From NCBI RefSeq assembly GCF_003752505.1, contig NZ_RKHO01000001.1, positions 1,674,001-1,738,000 on the forward strand: a stretch of DNA of 64,000 bases. The letters are read 5' to 3'. Positions 25,510 to 33,934 of this stretch are shown in pieces. The notes under the pieces were generated by a model. It had not been told where the DNA came from, did not search any database, and saw only the letters and a program-made list of their open reading frames with translations. The DNA is from Nocardioides aurantiacus (lineage in GTDB: Bacteria > Actinomycetota > Actinomycetes > Propionibacteriales > Nocardioidaceae). How positions within the stretch are numbered: the stretch's first letter is position 1; the number at the start of each line of letters is the position of its first letter. Both the position numbers and the translations under genes were made by a program.

Positions 25510-28379
25510 TCGAAGGCCTCCAGCGGCGGGCAGGAGCAGGCGAGGTTGCGGTCGCCGTAGGCCTGGTCGATCCGGCTCACCGGCGGCCAGTACTTGTCGG
25601 GGTCCGGGCCGGTCGGGAACAGCGCGACCTCGGCGGAGTACGCCCGGTCGCCCTCGGAGGCCAGGACCGCCGCCGCGGTGTGCGGCGCGCCGCGCAGCGG
25701 GGAGTCCTCGGGCGTCCACTCCCCCGCCTCGACCCGGGCGATCTCGCCCCGGATGGCGATCATGGCGTCGCAGAACCGGTCGAGCTCGGCGAGGTCCTCG
25801 CTCTCGGTCGGCTCGACCATCAGGGTGCCGGCGACCGGGAAGCTCATGGTCGGGGCGTGGAAGCCGTAGTCGACCAGCCGCTTGGCCACGTCGTCGATGG
25901 TGACGCCACTGGCCTTGGTGATGCCGCGGACGTCGAGGATGCACTCGTGCGCGACGTGGGAGTGGTGGCCGCGGTAGAGCACCGGGAAGTGGTCCTCGAG
26001 CCGCGAGGCGACGTAGTTGGCCGCCAGCACCGCCACCGCGGTGGCGTGGGTGAGCCCCTCGGCGCCCATCATCCGCACGTAGGCCCACGAGATCGGCAGG
26101 ATCCCGGCCGAGCCGTACGGCGCGGCGCTGATCGGGCCGATGCCGTCGCGACGCTCGGCGACGGGGTGGGCCGGGTGGCTGGGCAGGTACGGCGCCAGGT
26201 GGGCGCGCACGCCGACCGGACCCACGCCCGGGCCGCCACCGCCGTGGGGGATGCAGAAGGTCTTGTGCAGGTTGAGGTGGGACACGTCGCCGCCGAACTC
26301 GCCCGGCTTGGCGTAGCCGAGGAGCGCGTTGAGGTTGGCACCGTCGACGTAGACCTGGCCGCCCGCCTCGTGCACGACCTCGCACAGCTCGGAGATGGTG
26401 TCCTCGTAGGCGCCGTGGGTCGAGGGGTAGGTGACCATGATCGCGGCCAGGTCGTCGCGGTGCGCCTCGCACTGCGCCCGGAGGTCGTCCATGTCGACCG
26501 CGCCGTCGGCGGCCGACTTCACCACGACCACCCGCATGCCGGCCATCACGGCCGAGGCCGCGTTGGTGCCGTGGGCCGAGGACGGGATCAGGCAGACGTC
26601 GCGCTCGCCGTGGCCGCCGGCCTGGTGGTAGCCGCGGATCGCCATCAGCCCGGCCAGCTCGCCCTGCGAGCCGGCGTTGGGCTGGATCGACACCTCGTCG
26701 TAGCCGGTGACGGCCGCGAGCCAGCCCTCGAGCTGGTCGATGAGGCGGTGGTAGCCGCGGGCGTCCTCGGCCGGTGCGAACGGGTGCAGGTCGGCGAACC
26801 CGGGCAGGCTCACCGGCTCCATCTCGGTGGTCGCGTTGAGCTTCATGGTGCACGAGCCCAGCGGGATCATGCCGCGGTCGAGCGCGTAGTCGCGGGCCGA
26901 GAGACGCCGCAGGTAGCGCAGCATCGAGGTCTCGGAGCGGTGGCTGTGGAACACCTCGTGGGTCAGGAAGTCGGTCTCGCGCAGCAGCGCGTGCGGGAGC
27001 GCGGTGCCCGGGGTGGCGTCGCCGACCGAGCCCGCTGCGTCGGTCGCGACCCCGAACGCGCCGAGCACGCGGTCGAGCACGGCCGCGTCGGTCACCTCGG
27101 AGGTCGAGAGCCCGACGTGGTCGGCGTCGACGTGACGCACGTGCACGCCCGCCTCGCGGGCGGCGGCCACGACCTCGGCGGCCCGGCCCGGCACCGTCGC
27201 CAGGACGGTGTCGAAGAACTCGGCGTGCACGACCTCGACGCCGCCCTCGCGCAGCGCGTCGGCCAGGGCCACGGCCTGGGCGTGGACCGACCGGGCGATC
27301 GAGCGCAGCCCGTCGGGACCGTGGTGCACGGCGTACATCGCGGCGACGACGGCGAGCAGCACCTGCGCCGTGCAGATGTTGGAGGTCGCCCGGTCGCGGC
27401 GGATGTGCTGCTCCCGGGTCTGCAGCGCCAGGCGGTACGCCGGCCGGCCGGCCGCGTCGACCGAGACGCCGACCAACCGCCCGGGCAGGTGGCGCTCCAG
27501 CCCCTCGCGCACGGCCATGAAGCCGGCGTGCGGGCCGCCGTAGAACAGCGGGACGCCGAAGCGCTGGGACGACCCGACGGCGACGTCGGCGCCGAGCTCG
27601 CCCGGCGACTCCAGCAGCGTCAGCGCCAGCAGGTCGGCGGCGACCACGGCCAGCGCGCCGCGCTCGTGGGCGGCCTCGATGACCGGCCGGGGGTCGAGCA
27701 CGCGGCCCGAGGCGCCGGGGTACTGCACCAGCACCCCCGACAGCTCCCCGTCGGGCAGGCCCTGCGCCAGGTCGGCGACGACGACCTCGAGGTTCATCGC
27801 GGCGGCGCGGGTCTGCACCACGGCGATGGTCTGCGGCAGGGCGTCGGCGTCGACGACGAAGGGCCCGCTGGCCTTGCGGTCGGCGCGGCGCACGAGCGTC
27901 ATCGCCTCGGCGGCGGCGGTGCCCTCGTCGAGCAGCGAGGCGTTGGACGTCTTCAGCCCGGTGAGGTCGGCCACCACGGTCTGGAAGTTGATCAGCGCCT
28001 CGAGCCGGCCCTGGCTGATCTCGGGCTGGTAGGGCGTGTAGGCGGTGTACCAGGAGGGGTCCTCCAGCACGTTGCGGCGTACGACGGGCGGTGTGACCGT
28101 GCCGTGGTAGCCCAGCCCGATCATCGGCACGAGCGGGTTGTTCTCGGCCGCGATCTCGCGCAGCTCGCGGGCCGTGTCGGCCTCGGAGGCAGCGGGCGGG
28201 AGGTCGAGCGCCCCGGCGCGGATGCGCGCGGGCACGGCGTCGTCCATCAGCGCCTCGAGGCTGCTGACGCCGAGCGCCTTGAGCATCTCGGTCAGCTGCT
28301 GGTCGTCGGGCCCGACGTGGCGCTCGGCGAAGGGCCGGGGACGCAGCAGGTCGGTGAGGGTCTCGCGGTGCTCTGACAT
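25506..28379 (-). CDS. gcvP: Glycine dehydrogenase (decarboxylating), P protein of the glycine cleavage system
   Basis: 957 residues, the full fused-homodimer form. The P protein decarboxylates glycine on PLP and passes the aminomethyl group to lipoylated GcvH. Visible blocks are [22 protein letters not shown], and the PLP lysine region [23 protein letters not shown] 28379 is chosen because it opens the first conserved block and has GGAG upstream. The leader carries a glycine riboswitch. gcvH lies 3 kb upstream on the same strand; gcvT is not in the window. Confidence 0.96.
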   Translation of the reverse strand: MSEHRETLTDLLRPRPFAERHVGPDDQQLTEMLKALGVSSLEALMDDAVPARIRAGALDLPPAASEADTARELREIAAENNPLVPMIGLGYHGTVTPPVVRRNVLEDPSWYTAYTPYQPEISQGRLEALINFQTVVADLTGLKTSNASLLDEGTAAAEAMTLVRRADRKASGPFVVDADALPQTIAVVQTRAAAMNLEVVVADLAQGLPDGELSGVLVQYPGASGRVLDPRPVIEAAHERGALAVVAADLLALTLLESPGELGADVAVGSSQRFGVPLFYGGPHAGFMAVREGLERHLPGRLVGVSVDAAGRPAYRLALQTREQHIRRDRATSNICTAQVLLAVVAAMYAVHHGPDGLRSIARSVHAQAVALADALREGGVEVVHAEFFDTVLATVPGRAAEVVAAAREAGVHVRHVDADHVGLSTSEVTDAAVLDRVLGAFGVATDAAGSVGDATPGTALPHALLRETDFLTHEVFHSHRSETSMLRYLRRLSARDYALDRGMIPLGSCTMKLNATTEMEPVSLPGFADLHPFAPAEDARGYHRLIDQLEGWLAAVTGYDEVSIQPNAGSQGELAGLMAIRGYHQAGGHGERDVCLIPSSAHGTNAASAVMAGMRVVVVKSAADGAVDMDDLRAQCEAHRDDLAAIMVTYPSTHGAYEDTISELCEVVHEAGGQVYVDGANLNALLGYAKPGEFGGDVSHLNLHKTFCIPHGGGGPGVGPVGVRAHLAPYLPSHPAHPVAERRDGIGPISAAPYGSAGILPISWAYVRMMGAEGLTHATAVAVLAANYVASRLEDHFPVLYRGHHSHVAHECILDVRGITKASGVTIDDVAKRLVDYGFHAPTMSFPVAGTLMVEPTESEDLAELDRFCDAMIAIRGEIARVEAGEWTPEDSPLRGAPHTAAAVLASEGDRAYSAEVALFPTGPDPDKYWPPVSRIDQAYGDRNLACSCPPLEAFE

Positions 28380-28471
28380 CTCGCTCCAGTCGTGAGGCGG
28401 CTCATCGGGTGGTGGTGAGTGCGCCTCCCCCCAGTCGGGCCCCGGTCGATCGGGTCCCTCCTGGGTGCCAG

Positions 28472-28556
28472 CCCGTGCGGTCCTGGTGCCTGAGAGCTTG
28501 GTGGGAGGAGTTGCCCCTTCGGCGCCCCGGTGGACCCGGGGACTCTCCCGCACGGG
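28472..28556 (-). ncRNA. Glycine riboswitch aptamer in the gcvP leader
   Basis: Read on the minus strand, the leader begins with a perfect nine-base P1 stem (CCCGTGCGG pairing with CCGCACGGG). Inside are GGAGAGTCC, GCGCCGAAGGGGCAA and CTCTCAGGCACCAGGACCG, the conserved bulges of the glycine aptamer class. Only one complete aptamer is visible; the next 90 bases to the ATG do not repeat these blocks. The single aptamer probably works with a flanking helix or expression platform. Glycine binding is expected to switch on gcvP. Confidence 0.9.
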
Positions 28557-28580
28557 ATATGTCAGCAGCGCCAAAATACC

Positions 28581-28615
28581 AGGCCCCGACGCGCACTCGG
28601 TGCGCGTCGGGGCCT
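28581..28615 (-). terminator. Intrinsic terminator after the second merR gene
   Basis: A perfect 16-base stem (AGGCCCCGACGCGCAC and its complement) with loop TCG lies 26 bases past the merR stop. On the minus strand it is followed by GGTATTTTGG. It separates the merR unit from the gcvP riboswitch leader. The same TATTTT may serve as the gcvP -10 element. Confidence 0.75.
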
Positions 28616-28640
28616 GGGCGGACGGGGTGGTGTCCGAAGG

Positions 28641-29264
28641 TCAGCCGGTCTGGCGGGCCTTGCGGCGCTGCGCGAGCTCGTCGGCGGCGGTGTCCTCGAC
28701 GCTCTCCTCGGCGGCGGTGCGCTCCGAGGGCAGCTCGGCGAGCGAGCCCTCGATCTCGCGCCACACTCCCCCGATGGCGATGCCGAAGACGCCCTGGCCA
28801 CCCTGCAGCAGGTCGATGACCTCGTCGTTGCTGGTGCACTCGTAGACGCTGGCGCCGTCGCTCATCAGGGTGACGCGGGTCAGGTCGTCGGTGCCGCGGG
28901 CGCGCAGGTGCGAGACCGCGGTGCGGATCTGCTGCAGCGAGATGCCGGCGTCGAGCAGCCGCTTGATGATCTTGAGGATCAGGATGTCGCGGAAGCTGTA
29001 GAGCCGCTGCGTGCCCGAGCCGGTGGCGCCGCGGACGGTGGGCTCGACGAGGCCGGTGCGGGCCCAGTAGTCGAGCTGGCGGTAGGTGATGCCGGCCGCG
29101 TTGCACGCGGTGGGGCCGCGGTAGCCGAGGTCCTTGTCGAGCGTGGAGACGTCGTCGTCGAAGAGGAGGCCCTGCTCGGTGGCGTCGAGCGCCGCCTCGA
29201 GGGCTGCCTGCTCGGCCTGCTGGTCGTGACCTGCGGTCGAACCGCCGTCTGACGTCGTGCCCAC
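28641..29264 (-). CDS. MerR family transcriptional regulator (Rv1830-like)
   Basis: 207 residues, GTG start with GGAGG five bases upstream. The DNA-binding region is not at the very N-terminus: about 50 residues precede GPTACNAAGITYRQLDYWARTGLVEPTVRG. Then come RLYSFRDILILKIIKRLLDAGISLQQIR and a C-terminal effector region. It matches the second MerR of the M. tuberculosis Rv1828-Rv1830 block by position and architecture. A 222-base gap upstream holds a MerR-style promoter. Confidence 0.85.
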   Translation of the reverse strand: MGTTSDGGSTAGHDQQAEQAALEAALDATEQGLLFDDDVSTLDKDLGYRGPTACNAAGITYRQLDYWARTGLVEPTVRGATGSGTQRLYSFRDILILKIIKRLLDAGISLQQIRTAVSHLRARGTDDLTRVTLMSDGASVYECTSNDEVIDLLQGGQGVFGIAIGGVWREIEGSLAELPSERTAAEESVEDTAADELAQRRKARQTG

Positions 29265-29381
29265 TGCTACCTCCGGAGTCCGGCTCCGCACGTCGTAGCT
29301 CCGGGGGGTGGGGCCGGCCGGTCGTCCGTCCCGGTGCGGGACAGGAGTTGCAGCCGTGGAGTTACAGCGAAGACAGTCCCG

Positions 29382-29411
29382 AAGGTAGACCTCGGCTCGA
29401 GGGTTGGTCAA
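29382..29411 (-). promoter_or_regulatory. MerR-type promoter with dyad in the spacer, upstream of the second merR
   Basis: On the minus strand TTGACC (-35) and TACCTT (-10) are separated by 18 bases. The spacer contains the dyad CCTCG-AGC-CGAGG centred within it (29390-29402). That is the classic MerR layout, where the regulator bends an over-long spacer. The start codon lies about 110 bases downstream, leaving room for an untranslated leader. Confidence 0.5.
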
Positions 29412-29486
29412 AGACTCCGGCGGCGTGTCGGGAGCAAGTCTCAAGTTGAGGTTGAAGGTGAGACCTGGGTCCGGGAAGGCCGTGAG

Positions 29487-29960
29487 TCAGGCCTGGCCCT
29501 GCTCGAAGTCCTCGGGGGTGACGTGGTCGAGGAACTCGCGGAACTTCTCGACCTCGTCCTCCTGCTCGTCCGGCACCAGGATGCCGGCCTCGTCGAGCAG
29601 CTCCTCGGCGCACACGATCCGCGACCCGGTGCGCAGCGCCAGGGCGATCGAGTCGGACGGACGGGCCGAGACCTCGACACCGGAGGTGAGCACGAGGGTG
29701 GCGTAGAAGACGTTGTCCTGCATCTCGGTGATGCGGATCTCGTCGACCTCGTTGCCGGTCGCCTGGAGCACGTCGCGCAGCAGGTCGTGGGTCAGCGGCC
29801 GCGGCGGCACGACGCCCTGCTGGGCGAACGCGATCGCGGTGGCCTCCACCGCCCCGATCCAGATCGGGAGGTAGCGCTCGCCGTCGGTCTCCCTGAGCAG
29901 GACGATGGGTGTGTTGGACGGCATCTCGACCCTGACCCCGACTACCTCGACCTCGCGCAC
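29487..29960 (-). CDS. Bifunctional nuclease family protein (DUF151)
   Basis: 157 residues, GTG start with TAGGGT six bases upstream (leaderless pattern). The sequence LPIWIGAVEATAIAFAQQG and the RPSDSIALALRTGSRIVCAEELLDEAG block define DUF151, whose members have been reported to act as bifunctional nucleases. It corresponds to Rv1829, between the two merR genes, in the conserved block. Confidence 0.9.
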   Translation of the reverse strand: MREVEVVGVRVEMPSNTPIVLLRETDGERYLPIWIGAVEATAIAFAQQGVVPPRPLTHDLLRDVLQATGNEVDEIRITEMQDNVFYATLVLTSGVEVSARPSDSIALALRTGSRIVCAEELLDEAGILVPDEQEDEVEKFREFLDHVTPEDFEQGQA

Positions 29961-29985
29961 CAGGTCACCCTAGCGCCCGAGGTGG

Positions 29986-30708
29986 TCAGCGCAGGGAGCG
30001 GAGCCCGGCCTTGACCAGCGCCGCGTGGAAGCGGACCGAGAGCACCGCCAGCTCGTCCATCGTCTGGTGCGCACGACCCTCCGCGCCGGCCTCGCGGCTG
30101 CGGCGGATCGGGGAGACCACCTGCTCGACCAGGCCGATCTCGCGGTCGGCCGAGGTCTTGAAGGCGCGCAGGTGCCGCGGCTCCAGGCCGTACGCCGCCA
30201 GCTCGCCCGCGACCTTGGCGATCACCAGAGCGTCGGCGTCATAGTGCTTGGAGCCGGTGCGGGGCCTGACCAGGCCGAAGGTCTCGAGCTGGTCGAGCAG
30301 CTCCTCGGTGATGTCGGCGGTCTTGACCAGCTCGCGCCGGGAGATGCGTACGTCGTGCTGGTTGCCCAGCAGCGACTCCACGCCCGGCGCCGGGTTGGCC
30401 AGCAGGCCCACCGGGATGCTGGGCGAGCCGCCGGGGGCGGGAGGCTCCAGCCCGCGGTCGAGCGCGTCGAGGTGCTCGCGGATCACCTTGAGCGGCAGGT
30501 AGTGCTCGCGCTGCGCCCGGATGATATAGCGCAGCTTCTCCATGTCGTCGGTGGAGTACTTGCGGTAGCCCGAGGGCGTCCGCTCGGGCTCGACCAGGCC
30601 CTCGTTCTCCAGGTGCCGGATCTTCGACTCCTTGATGTCGACGTCCGGGAACTCCGCCTTGAGGTCGGCGACCGCCTGACCGATCGTGATGCGGGCCGTC
30701 TGCCGCAC
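29986..30708 (-). CDS. ftsR: MerR family regulator, FtsR (Rv1828) type
   Basis: 240 residues, GTG start four bases past the garA stop. The N-terminal winged helix reads TIGQAVADLKAEFPDVDIKESKIRHLENEGLVEPERTPSGYRKYS in part, with the typical MerR arm. A long C-terminal region (VRISRRELVKTADITEELLDQLETFGLV) resembles a second HTH-like module. In Corynebacterium the orthologue FtsR activates ftsZ. Synteny with garA and DUF151 supports the assignment. Confidence 0.88.
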   Translation of the reverse strand: MRQTARITIGQAVADLKAEFPDVDIKESKIRHLENEGLVEPERTPSGYRKYSTDDMEKLRYIIRAQREHYLPLKVIREHLDALDRGLEPPAPGGSPSIPVGLLANPAPGVESLLGNQHDVRISRRELVKTADITEELLDQLETFGLVRPRTGSKHYDADALVIAKVAGELAAYGLEPRHLRAFKTSADREIGLVEQVVSPIRRSREAGAEGRAHQTMDELAVLSVRFHAALVKAGLRSLR

Positions 30709-30712
30709 GGGG

Positions 30713-31267
30713 TCAGCCGACCCGGGTGTCGCCGGCGTCGCTGGCGAAGAAGATGAGCCGGAACTTGCCGATCCGGACCTCGTCGCCGTTCTGGAGCAGC
30801 GCGTCGTCGACCCGGTCGCCGTTGAGGTAGGTGCCGTTGAGGCTGCCCACGTCGTGCACCCGGAAGCCGTCGCCGGTCCGGCGGAACTCCACGTGGCGCC
30901 GCGAGACGGTGATGTCGTCGAGGAAGATCTCGCTCTCCGGGTGCCGACCGACGGTGGAGAGGTCGCGGTCGAGCAGGTAGCGCGACCCGGCCCCGGCGCC
31001 GCGCTGGACCACCAGCAGGGCGCTGCCCGCGGGGAGCGCGTCGACCGCAGCGGCGTCGGCCGGCGCCAGCGAGCCGCGCTCGTCGGCGTCGGGCTTGGGC
31101 GTCGGACCGCCGAAGGTGATCGTCTGCGTCGAGTCGTGCGCGACCGGCTCCGCTCCGGCGGGGCCGGAGGGGGCAGGCGCGGCAGCACCGGCCAGCGGCG
31201 TGCCGCACTGCGAGCAGAACCGCGCGTTGGAGGAGTTCTCGCTCCCGCACTGCGAGCAGAAGGGCAT
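30713..31267 (-). CDS. garA: FHA domain signalling protein GarA/OdhI-like, with N-terminal zinc ribbon
   Basis: 184 residues. The C-terminal FHA domain contains STVGRHPESEIFLDD, TVSRRHVEF and SLNGTYLNG. GarA/OdhI proteins bind 2-oxoglutarate dehydrogenase and glutamate dehydrogenase until phosphorylated by Ser/Thr kinases. A Thr-rich segment STQTITF (Thr47, 49, 51) is placed where GarA has its ETTSVF phospho-motif. In front of it is a four-cysteine ribbon (Cys4, 7, 18, 21) absent from mycobacterial GarA. The message probably starts near the 16-base palindrome upstream. Confidence 0.9.
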   Translation of the reverse strand: MPFCSQCGSENSSNARFCSQCGTPLAGAAAPAPSGPAGAEPVAHDSTQTITFGGPTPKPDADERGSLAPADAAAVDALPAGSALLVVQRGAGAGSRYLLDRDLSTVGRHPESEIFLDDITVSRRHVEFRRTGDGFRVHDVGSLNGTYLNGDRVDDALLQNGDEVRIGKFRLIFFASDAGDTRVG

Positions 31268-31374
31268 GTCGTCGGTCTCCAGTCCGTCGTGCTCGCCCGG
31301 GGCGAGCGTCCGTGGTCCTGCCAGGTGCCAGGTCTCGGCCCCCGTGACAACCCTGAAGCGTCACTGGAGGGTCA

Positions 31375-31390
31375 AGGTTGGGCCCAACCT
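31375..31390. promoter_or_regulatory. Perfect 16-base palindrome upstream of garA
   Basis: AGGTTGGGCCCAACCT is fully self-complementary, about 108-123 bases upstream of the garA start and 110 past the gcvH stop. On the minus strand CTTGACC adjoins it. This 232-base gap contains no other gene. It may be an operator; an RNA fold is also possible. Confidence 0.4.
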
Positions 31391-31499
31391 ACCAGCGCCG
31401 CCCGTGTCCGCCACCGCCCGCGGCGCGCCTCGAGAGACACGCCGGGGACCGGTCCGGACCAGGCTGGCCCAGGCCGGACGCAGGCCGGACGCGGGGCCG

Positions 31500-31883
31500 T
31501 CAGCCCTCGAGCGTCTCCTGGTAGGCGGCCGCGTCCATGAGGTCGGCCGCGCCGGTGTCGTCGGCGCGGATCTCGAACAGCCAGCCCTCGCCGTAGGGAT
31601 CGGTGTTGACCAGCTCGGGGGTGGCGTCCAGCGCCTCGTTGCGGGCCACGACCTCGCCACCGAGCGGGGCGTAGACCTCACTGACCGACTTGGTGGACTC
31701 CAGCTCCCCCACCACCGCGCCGGCGGTGACGGTCTCGCCCACCTCGGGCAGCTGCACGAAGACGATGTCGCCGAGCGCGTCCTGGGCGTACTCGGTGATG
31801 CCGACGCGGACCGAGCCGTCGCTCTGGCCGGGCTCGCGGAGCCACTCGTGCTCGGAGGTGTACTTCAGGTCATCGGGGTACAA
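31500..31883 (-). CDS. gcvH: Glycine cleavage system H protein
   Basis: 127 residues, TTG start with GAGGAG five bases upstream. GcvH carries a lipoyl arm that shuttles the aminomethyl group from GcvP to GcvT. The lipoylation site is Lys65 in GELESTKSVSEVYAP. YTSEHEWLR and VGITEYAQDALGDIVFV are diagnostic. It lies between the DUF881 gene and garA, as in mycobacteria. Confidence 0.95.
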   Translation of the reverse strand: MYPDDLKYTSEHEWLREPGQSDGSVRVGITEYAQDALGDIVFVQLPEVGETVTAGAVVGELESTKSVSEVYAPLGGEVVARNEALDATPELVNTDPYGEGWLFEIRADDTGAADLMDAAAYQETLEG

Positions 31884-31930
31884 CGCTGCTCCTCGGGAGG
31901 CGACGTGGGTGAGCCGTGTGACCCAGGACC

Positions 31931-32707
31931 CTACTGCCCGGGCACCGGCTCGGCGTAGCGGGGAGCGGCGGGACGCAGGGTCACGCTGACCTCGACCTCG
32001 TCGACCTTCTGGACCCGCACGCTGCCGCCGTCGTCCTCGACGTCGTCGATGAACCCGTCGGAGAAGCTGAGGGCCCCGGCGAGGGTGTCGGGGCTGCCGA
32101 TCGCGTCGATGACGTACGGCGCACCGAGCACCACCCCGTCGACCCGGATCCCGGCGTCGTCGTCCTCGAAGCTGGTCTGCGCGACCACCCGGACCTGGTC
32201 GTTGATCTCGACGGCCTCGACCCCGGCGTTGCGCAGCTCCTCGATGCCGTCGAGGAGGTGGTTGAGGTTGAGCGTGCCGCGGGGGTCCTCGACGGTGATC
32301 CGGATGCCGGGCCCGGTCGCGGCCGTGGTGCCGGCCAGCACGCCGAGCGTGGCGATCTCGGTGCGGGCCTGCTCGACGGCGGCGCTGCGGCGCTCCGAGG
32401 AGCTGTTGAGCCGGTCGCGGGTCTCCTCCAACGAGGAGATGTCGCGCTCGGCCCGCCGCGAGGCGGCCTGGAGCCCGTTGAGGGCCTGCACCAGCTCGGC
32501 CTCGCGGAGGCCGTCGTAGTCGTCGTCCTGCCCGGCCACCCGCACCTGCGTGACCGCGGCGAAGCCGAGCAGACCCACGAGCACCCCCGCGATGGCCTGG
32601 CCGCGGCTGGGCCGGCGCAGCGAGCCGAGCAGCCGGTCGCGCCCGGTCTGCGGCCGGGCGGGCTGCTCGGTCCCGGACCGGGTGCGGCCGGGCTGCTCCT
32701 CAGGCAT
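31931..32707 (-). CDS. DUF881 family membrane-anchored protein (second copy)
   Basis: 258 residues. A Pro/Arg-rich cytoplasmic N-terminus of about 35 residues precedes one transmembrane helix (AIAGVLVGLLGFAAVTQVRV). Next is a coiled coil (REAELVQALNGLQAASRRAERDISSLEE...), then the DUF881 domain (GPGIRITVEDPRG...NLNHLLDGIEELRNAGVEAVEIN). It corresponds to Rv1825; related YlxW/YlxX proteins sit beside division genes in Firmicutes. Its ATG overlaps the sbp stop by eight bases. Confidence 0.85.
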   Translation of the reverse strand: MPEEQPGRTRSGTEQPARPQTGRDRLLGSLRRPSRGQAIAGVLVGLLGFAAVTQVRVAGQDDDYDGLREAELVQALNGLQAASRRAERDISSLEETRDRLNSSSERRSAAVEQARTEIATLGVLAGTTAATGPGIRITVEDPRGTLNLNHLLDGIEELRNAGVEAVEINDQVRVVAQTSFEDDDAGIRVDGVVLGAPYVIDAIGSPDTLAGALSFSDGFIDDVEDDGGSVRVQKVDEVEVSVTLRPAAPRYAEPVPGQ

Positions 32708-33032
32708 GGAAGAGGTGGCGCCGGATGGCGGCGACGTTGGAGAAGATCCGGATGCCGAGCACGACCACGACGCCGGTCGAGAGCTGGGCGCCGACGCCGA
32801 GCTGGTCGCCGAGGAAGACGATGACGGCCGCGATCAGCACGTTGCTGACGAACGAGATCACGAACACCTTGTCGTCGAAGATGCCGTCGAGGAAGGCACG
32901 GAAGGCGCCGAACACGGCGTCGAGCGCGGCCACCACGGCGATCGGCAGGTAGGGCTCGAAGGCCAGGGGTACGTCGGGGGTGAGCCACAGCCCGAGCAGG
33001 ACCCCCACGACGAGTCCGAGGATCGCGATCAC
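32700..33032 (-). CDS. sbp: Small basic protein Sbp (DUF1290)
   Basis: 110 residues, GTG start overlapping the upstream DUF881 stop, with GGAGGG upstream. Three membrane helices are visible, and the family block DAVFGAFRAFLDGIFDDKVFVISF is present. It corresponds to Rv1824. Sbp is found between DUF881 genes across Actinomycetota and near ftsA in Firmicutes. The role is unknown, possibly linked to the cell envelope or division. Confidence 0.88.
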   Translation of the reverse strand: MIAILGLVVGVLLGLWLTPDVPLAFEPYLPIAVVAALDAVFGAFRAFLDGIFDDKVFVISFVSNVLIAAVIVFLGDQLGVGAQLSTGVVVVLGIRIFSNVAAIRRHLFHA

Positions 33033-33934
33033 GGGGTTCCCTCCTGTCCGGCACGGTCACGCGCCTGCGCGACCTGGTCCACGTAGCGCAGCGTCACCTC
33101 GCTGGCGGGCAGCCGCAGGTCGTCCCGCGGCGTGATGGTCAGCTGCAGGCCCACCTGGCGCTCGAGGTCCAACCATGCCTGACCGCTCGTGGTCTCGGCG
33201 AACCGCGCGGGCAGCGTGTCGGGGTTGCCCACCACCTGCAGGACGTACGGCGCCCGCAGCGACCGCGCGTTGACGGTGATGGCACCCCCGGCGACCCGGA
33301 TCGTGCTCAGGTTGGTCAACCGCTGGCCGTTGATCGCGATCGCCTCGGCCCCGGCCTCCCAGAAGCCGTTGACCAGCCGCTGCAGGTCGCTGTCGAGCAC
33401 GGTGGTGCGGTCGGTGGTGCTGCCGGGCGCGTCGTCGGCGACCACCCGGACGCCCGGCCCGGTGACGGCGAGCGTGCCCGCACGCGCCCCGAGGGACTGG
33501 ATCCGGTTGCGGATGCCGGTGGCGGACTCGTCGGAGGCGAGCTGGCGGGCCTGCAGCCGGTCGGTCTCGCGCTGCAGCGCGGCGAGCCGCACCCGCTCGG
33601 TCTCCAGCTGCTCACGGGCGCGGGAGACCTGGCCCGCGAGCTCGCGGCGGTCGCGGTCGTCGGCGGCGGCGCTGCGGGAGTTCTGCACCCCGGCGGCGAC
33701 CACGAGCACCGCGACGCACGCGACGGCCACGGCGCCGAGGGGGCCGACGCGTCGGCGGCGCGCCGGGGTGTCGTCACCGCCCGCAGCGCGGGCGGCCCGG
33801 TCGCGCTCGGCGACGAAGGCGTAGTCCTCGTCGACGGCGTGCGCGGTGAGGTAGTCGAGCAGCCCCATGGTCGCCTGGGGCGGCAGCCGGGCGGGCTCGG
33901 CGGCGGGGGCGGGGTCGGGGCGTCGCTGTGACAT
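33029..33934 (-). CDS. DUF881 family membrane-anchored protein (first copy)
   Basis: 301 residues, ATG overlapping the stop of the phosphatidyltransferase gene. A cytoplasmic N-terminus of about 65 residues (with MGLLDYLTAHAVDEDYAFVAERD) precedes one transmembrane helix (GAVAVACVAVLVVAAGV) and a coiled coil. The DUF881 domain follows (GPGVRVVADDAPG...LQRLVNGFWEAGAEAIAINGQRL). It corresponds to Rv1823. Two DUF881 proteins flanking Sbp suggest a complex. Confidence 0.85.
   Translation of the reverse strand: MSQRRPDPAPAAEPARLPPQATMGLLDYLTAHAVDEDYAFVAERDRAARAAGGDDTPARRRRVGPLGAVAVACVAVLVVAAGVQNSRSAAADDRDRRELAGQVSRAREQLETERVRLAALQRETDRLQARQLASDESATGIRNRIQSLGARAGTLAVTGPGVRVVADDAPGSTTDRTTVLDSDLQRLVNGFWEAGAEAIAINGQRLTNLSTIRVAGGAITVNARSLRAPYVLQVVGNPDTLPARFAETTSGQAWLDLERQVGLQLTITPRDDLRLPASEVTLRYVDQVAQARDRAGQEGTP

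Noticed and set aside
25680-28376. Open frame of about 900 codons antisense to gcvP
   Set aside because: Same GC-driven artefact; the minus-strand gcvP has full-length family motifs.
28380-28471. Second glycine aptamer or kink-turn partner between the aptamer and gcvP
   Set aside because: The conserved blocks GCGCCGAAGGGGCAA and CTCAGGCA are not repeated here.
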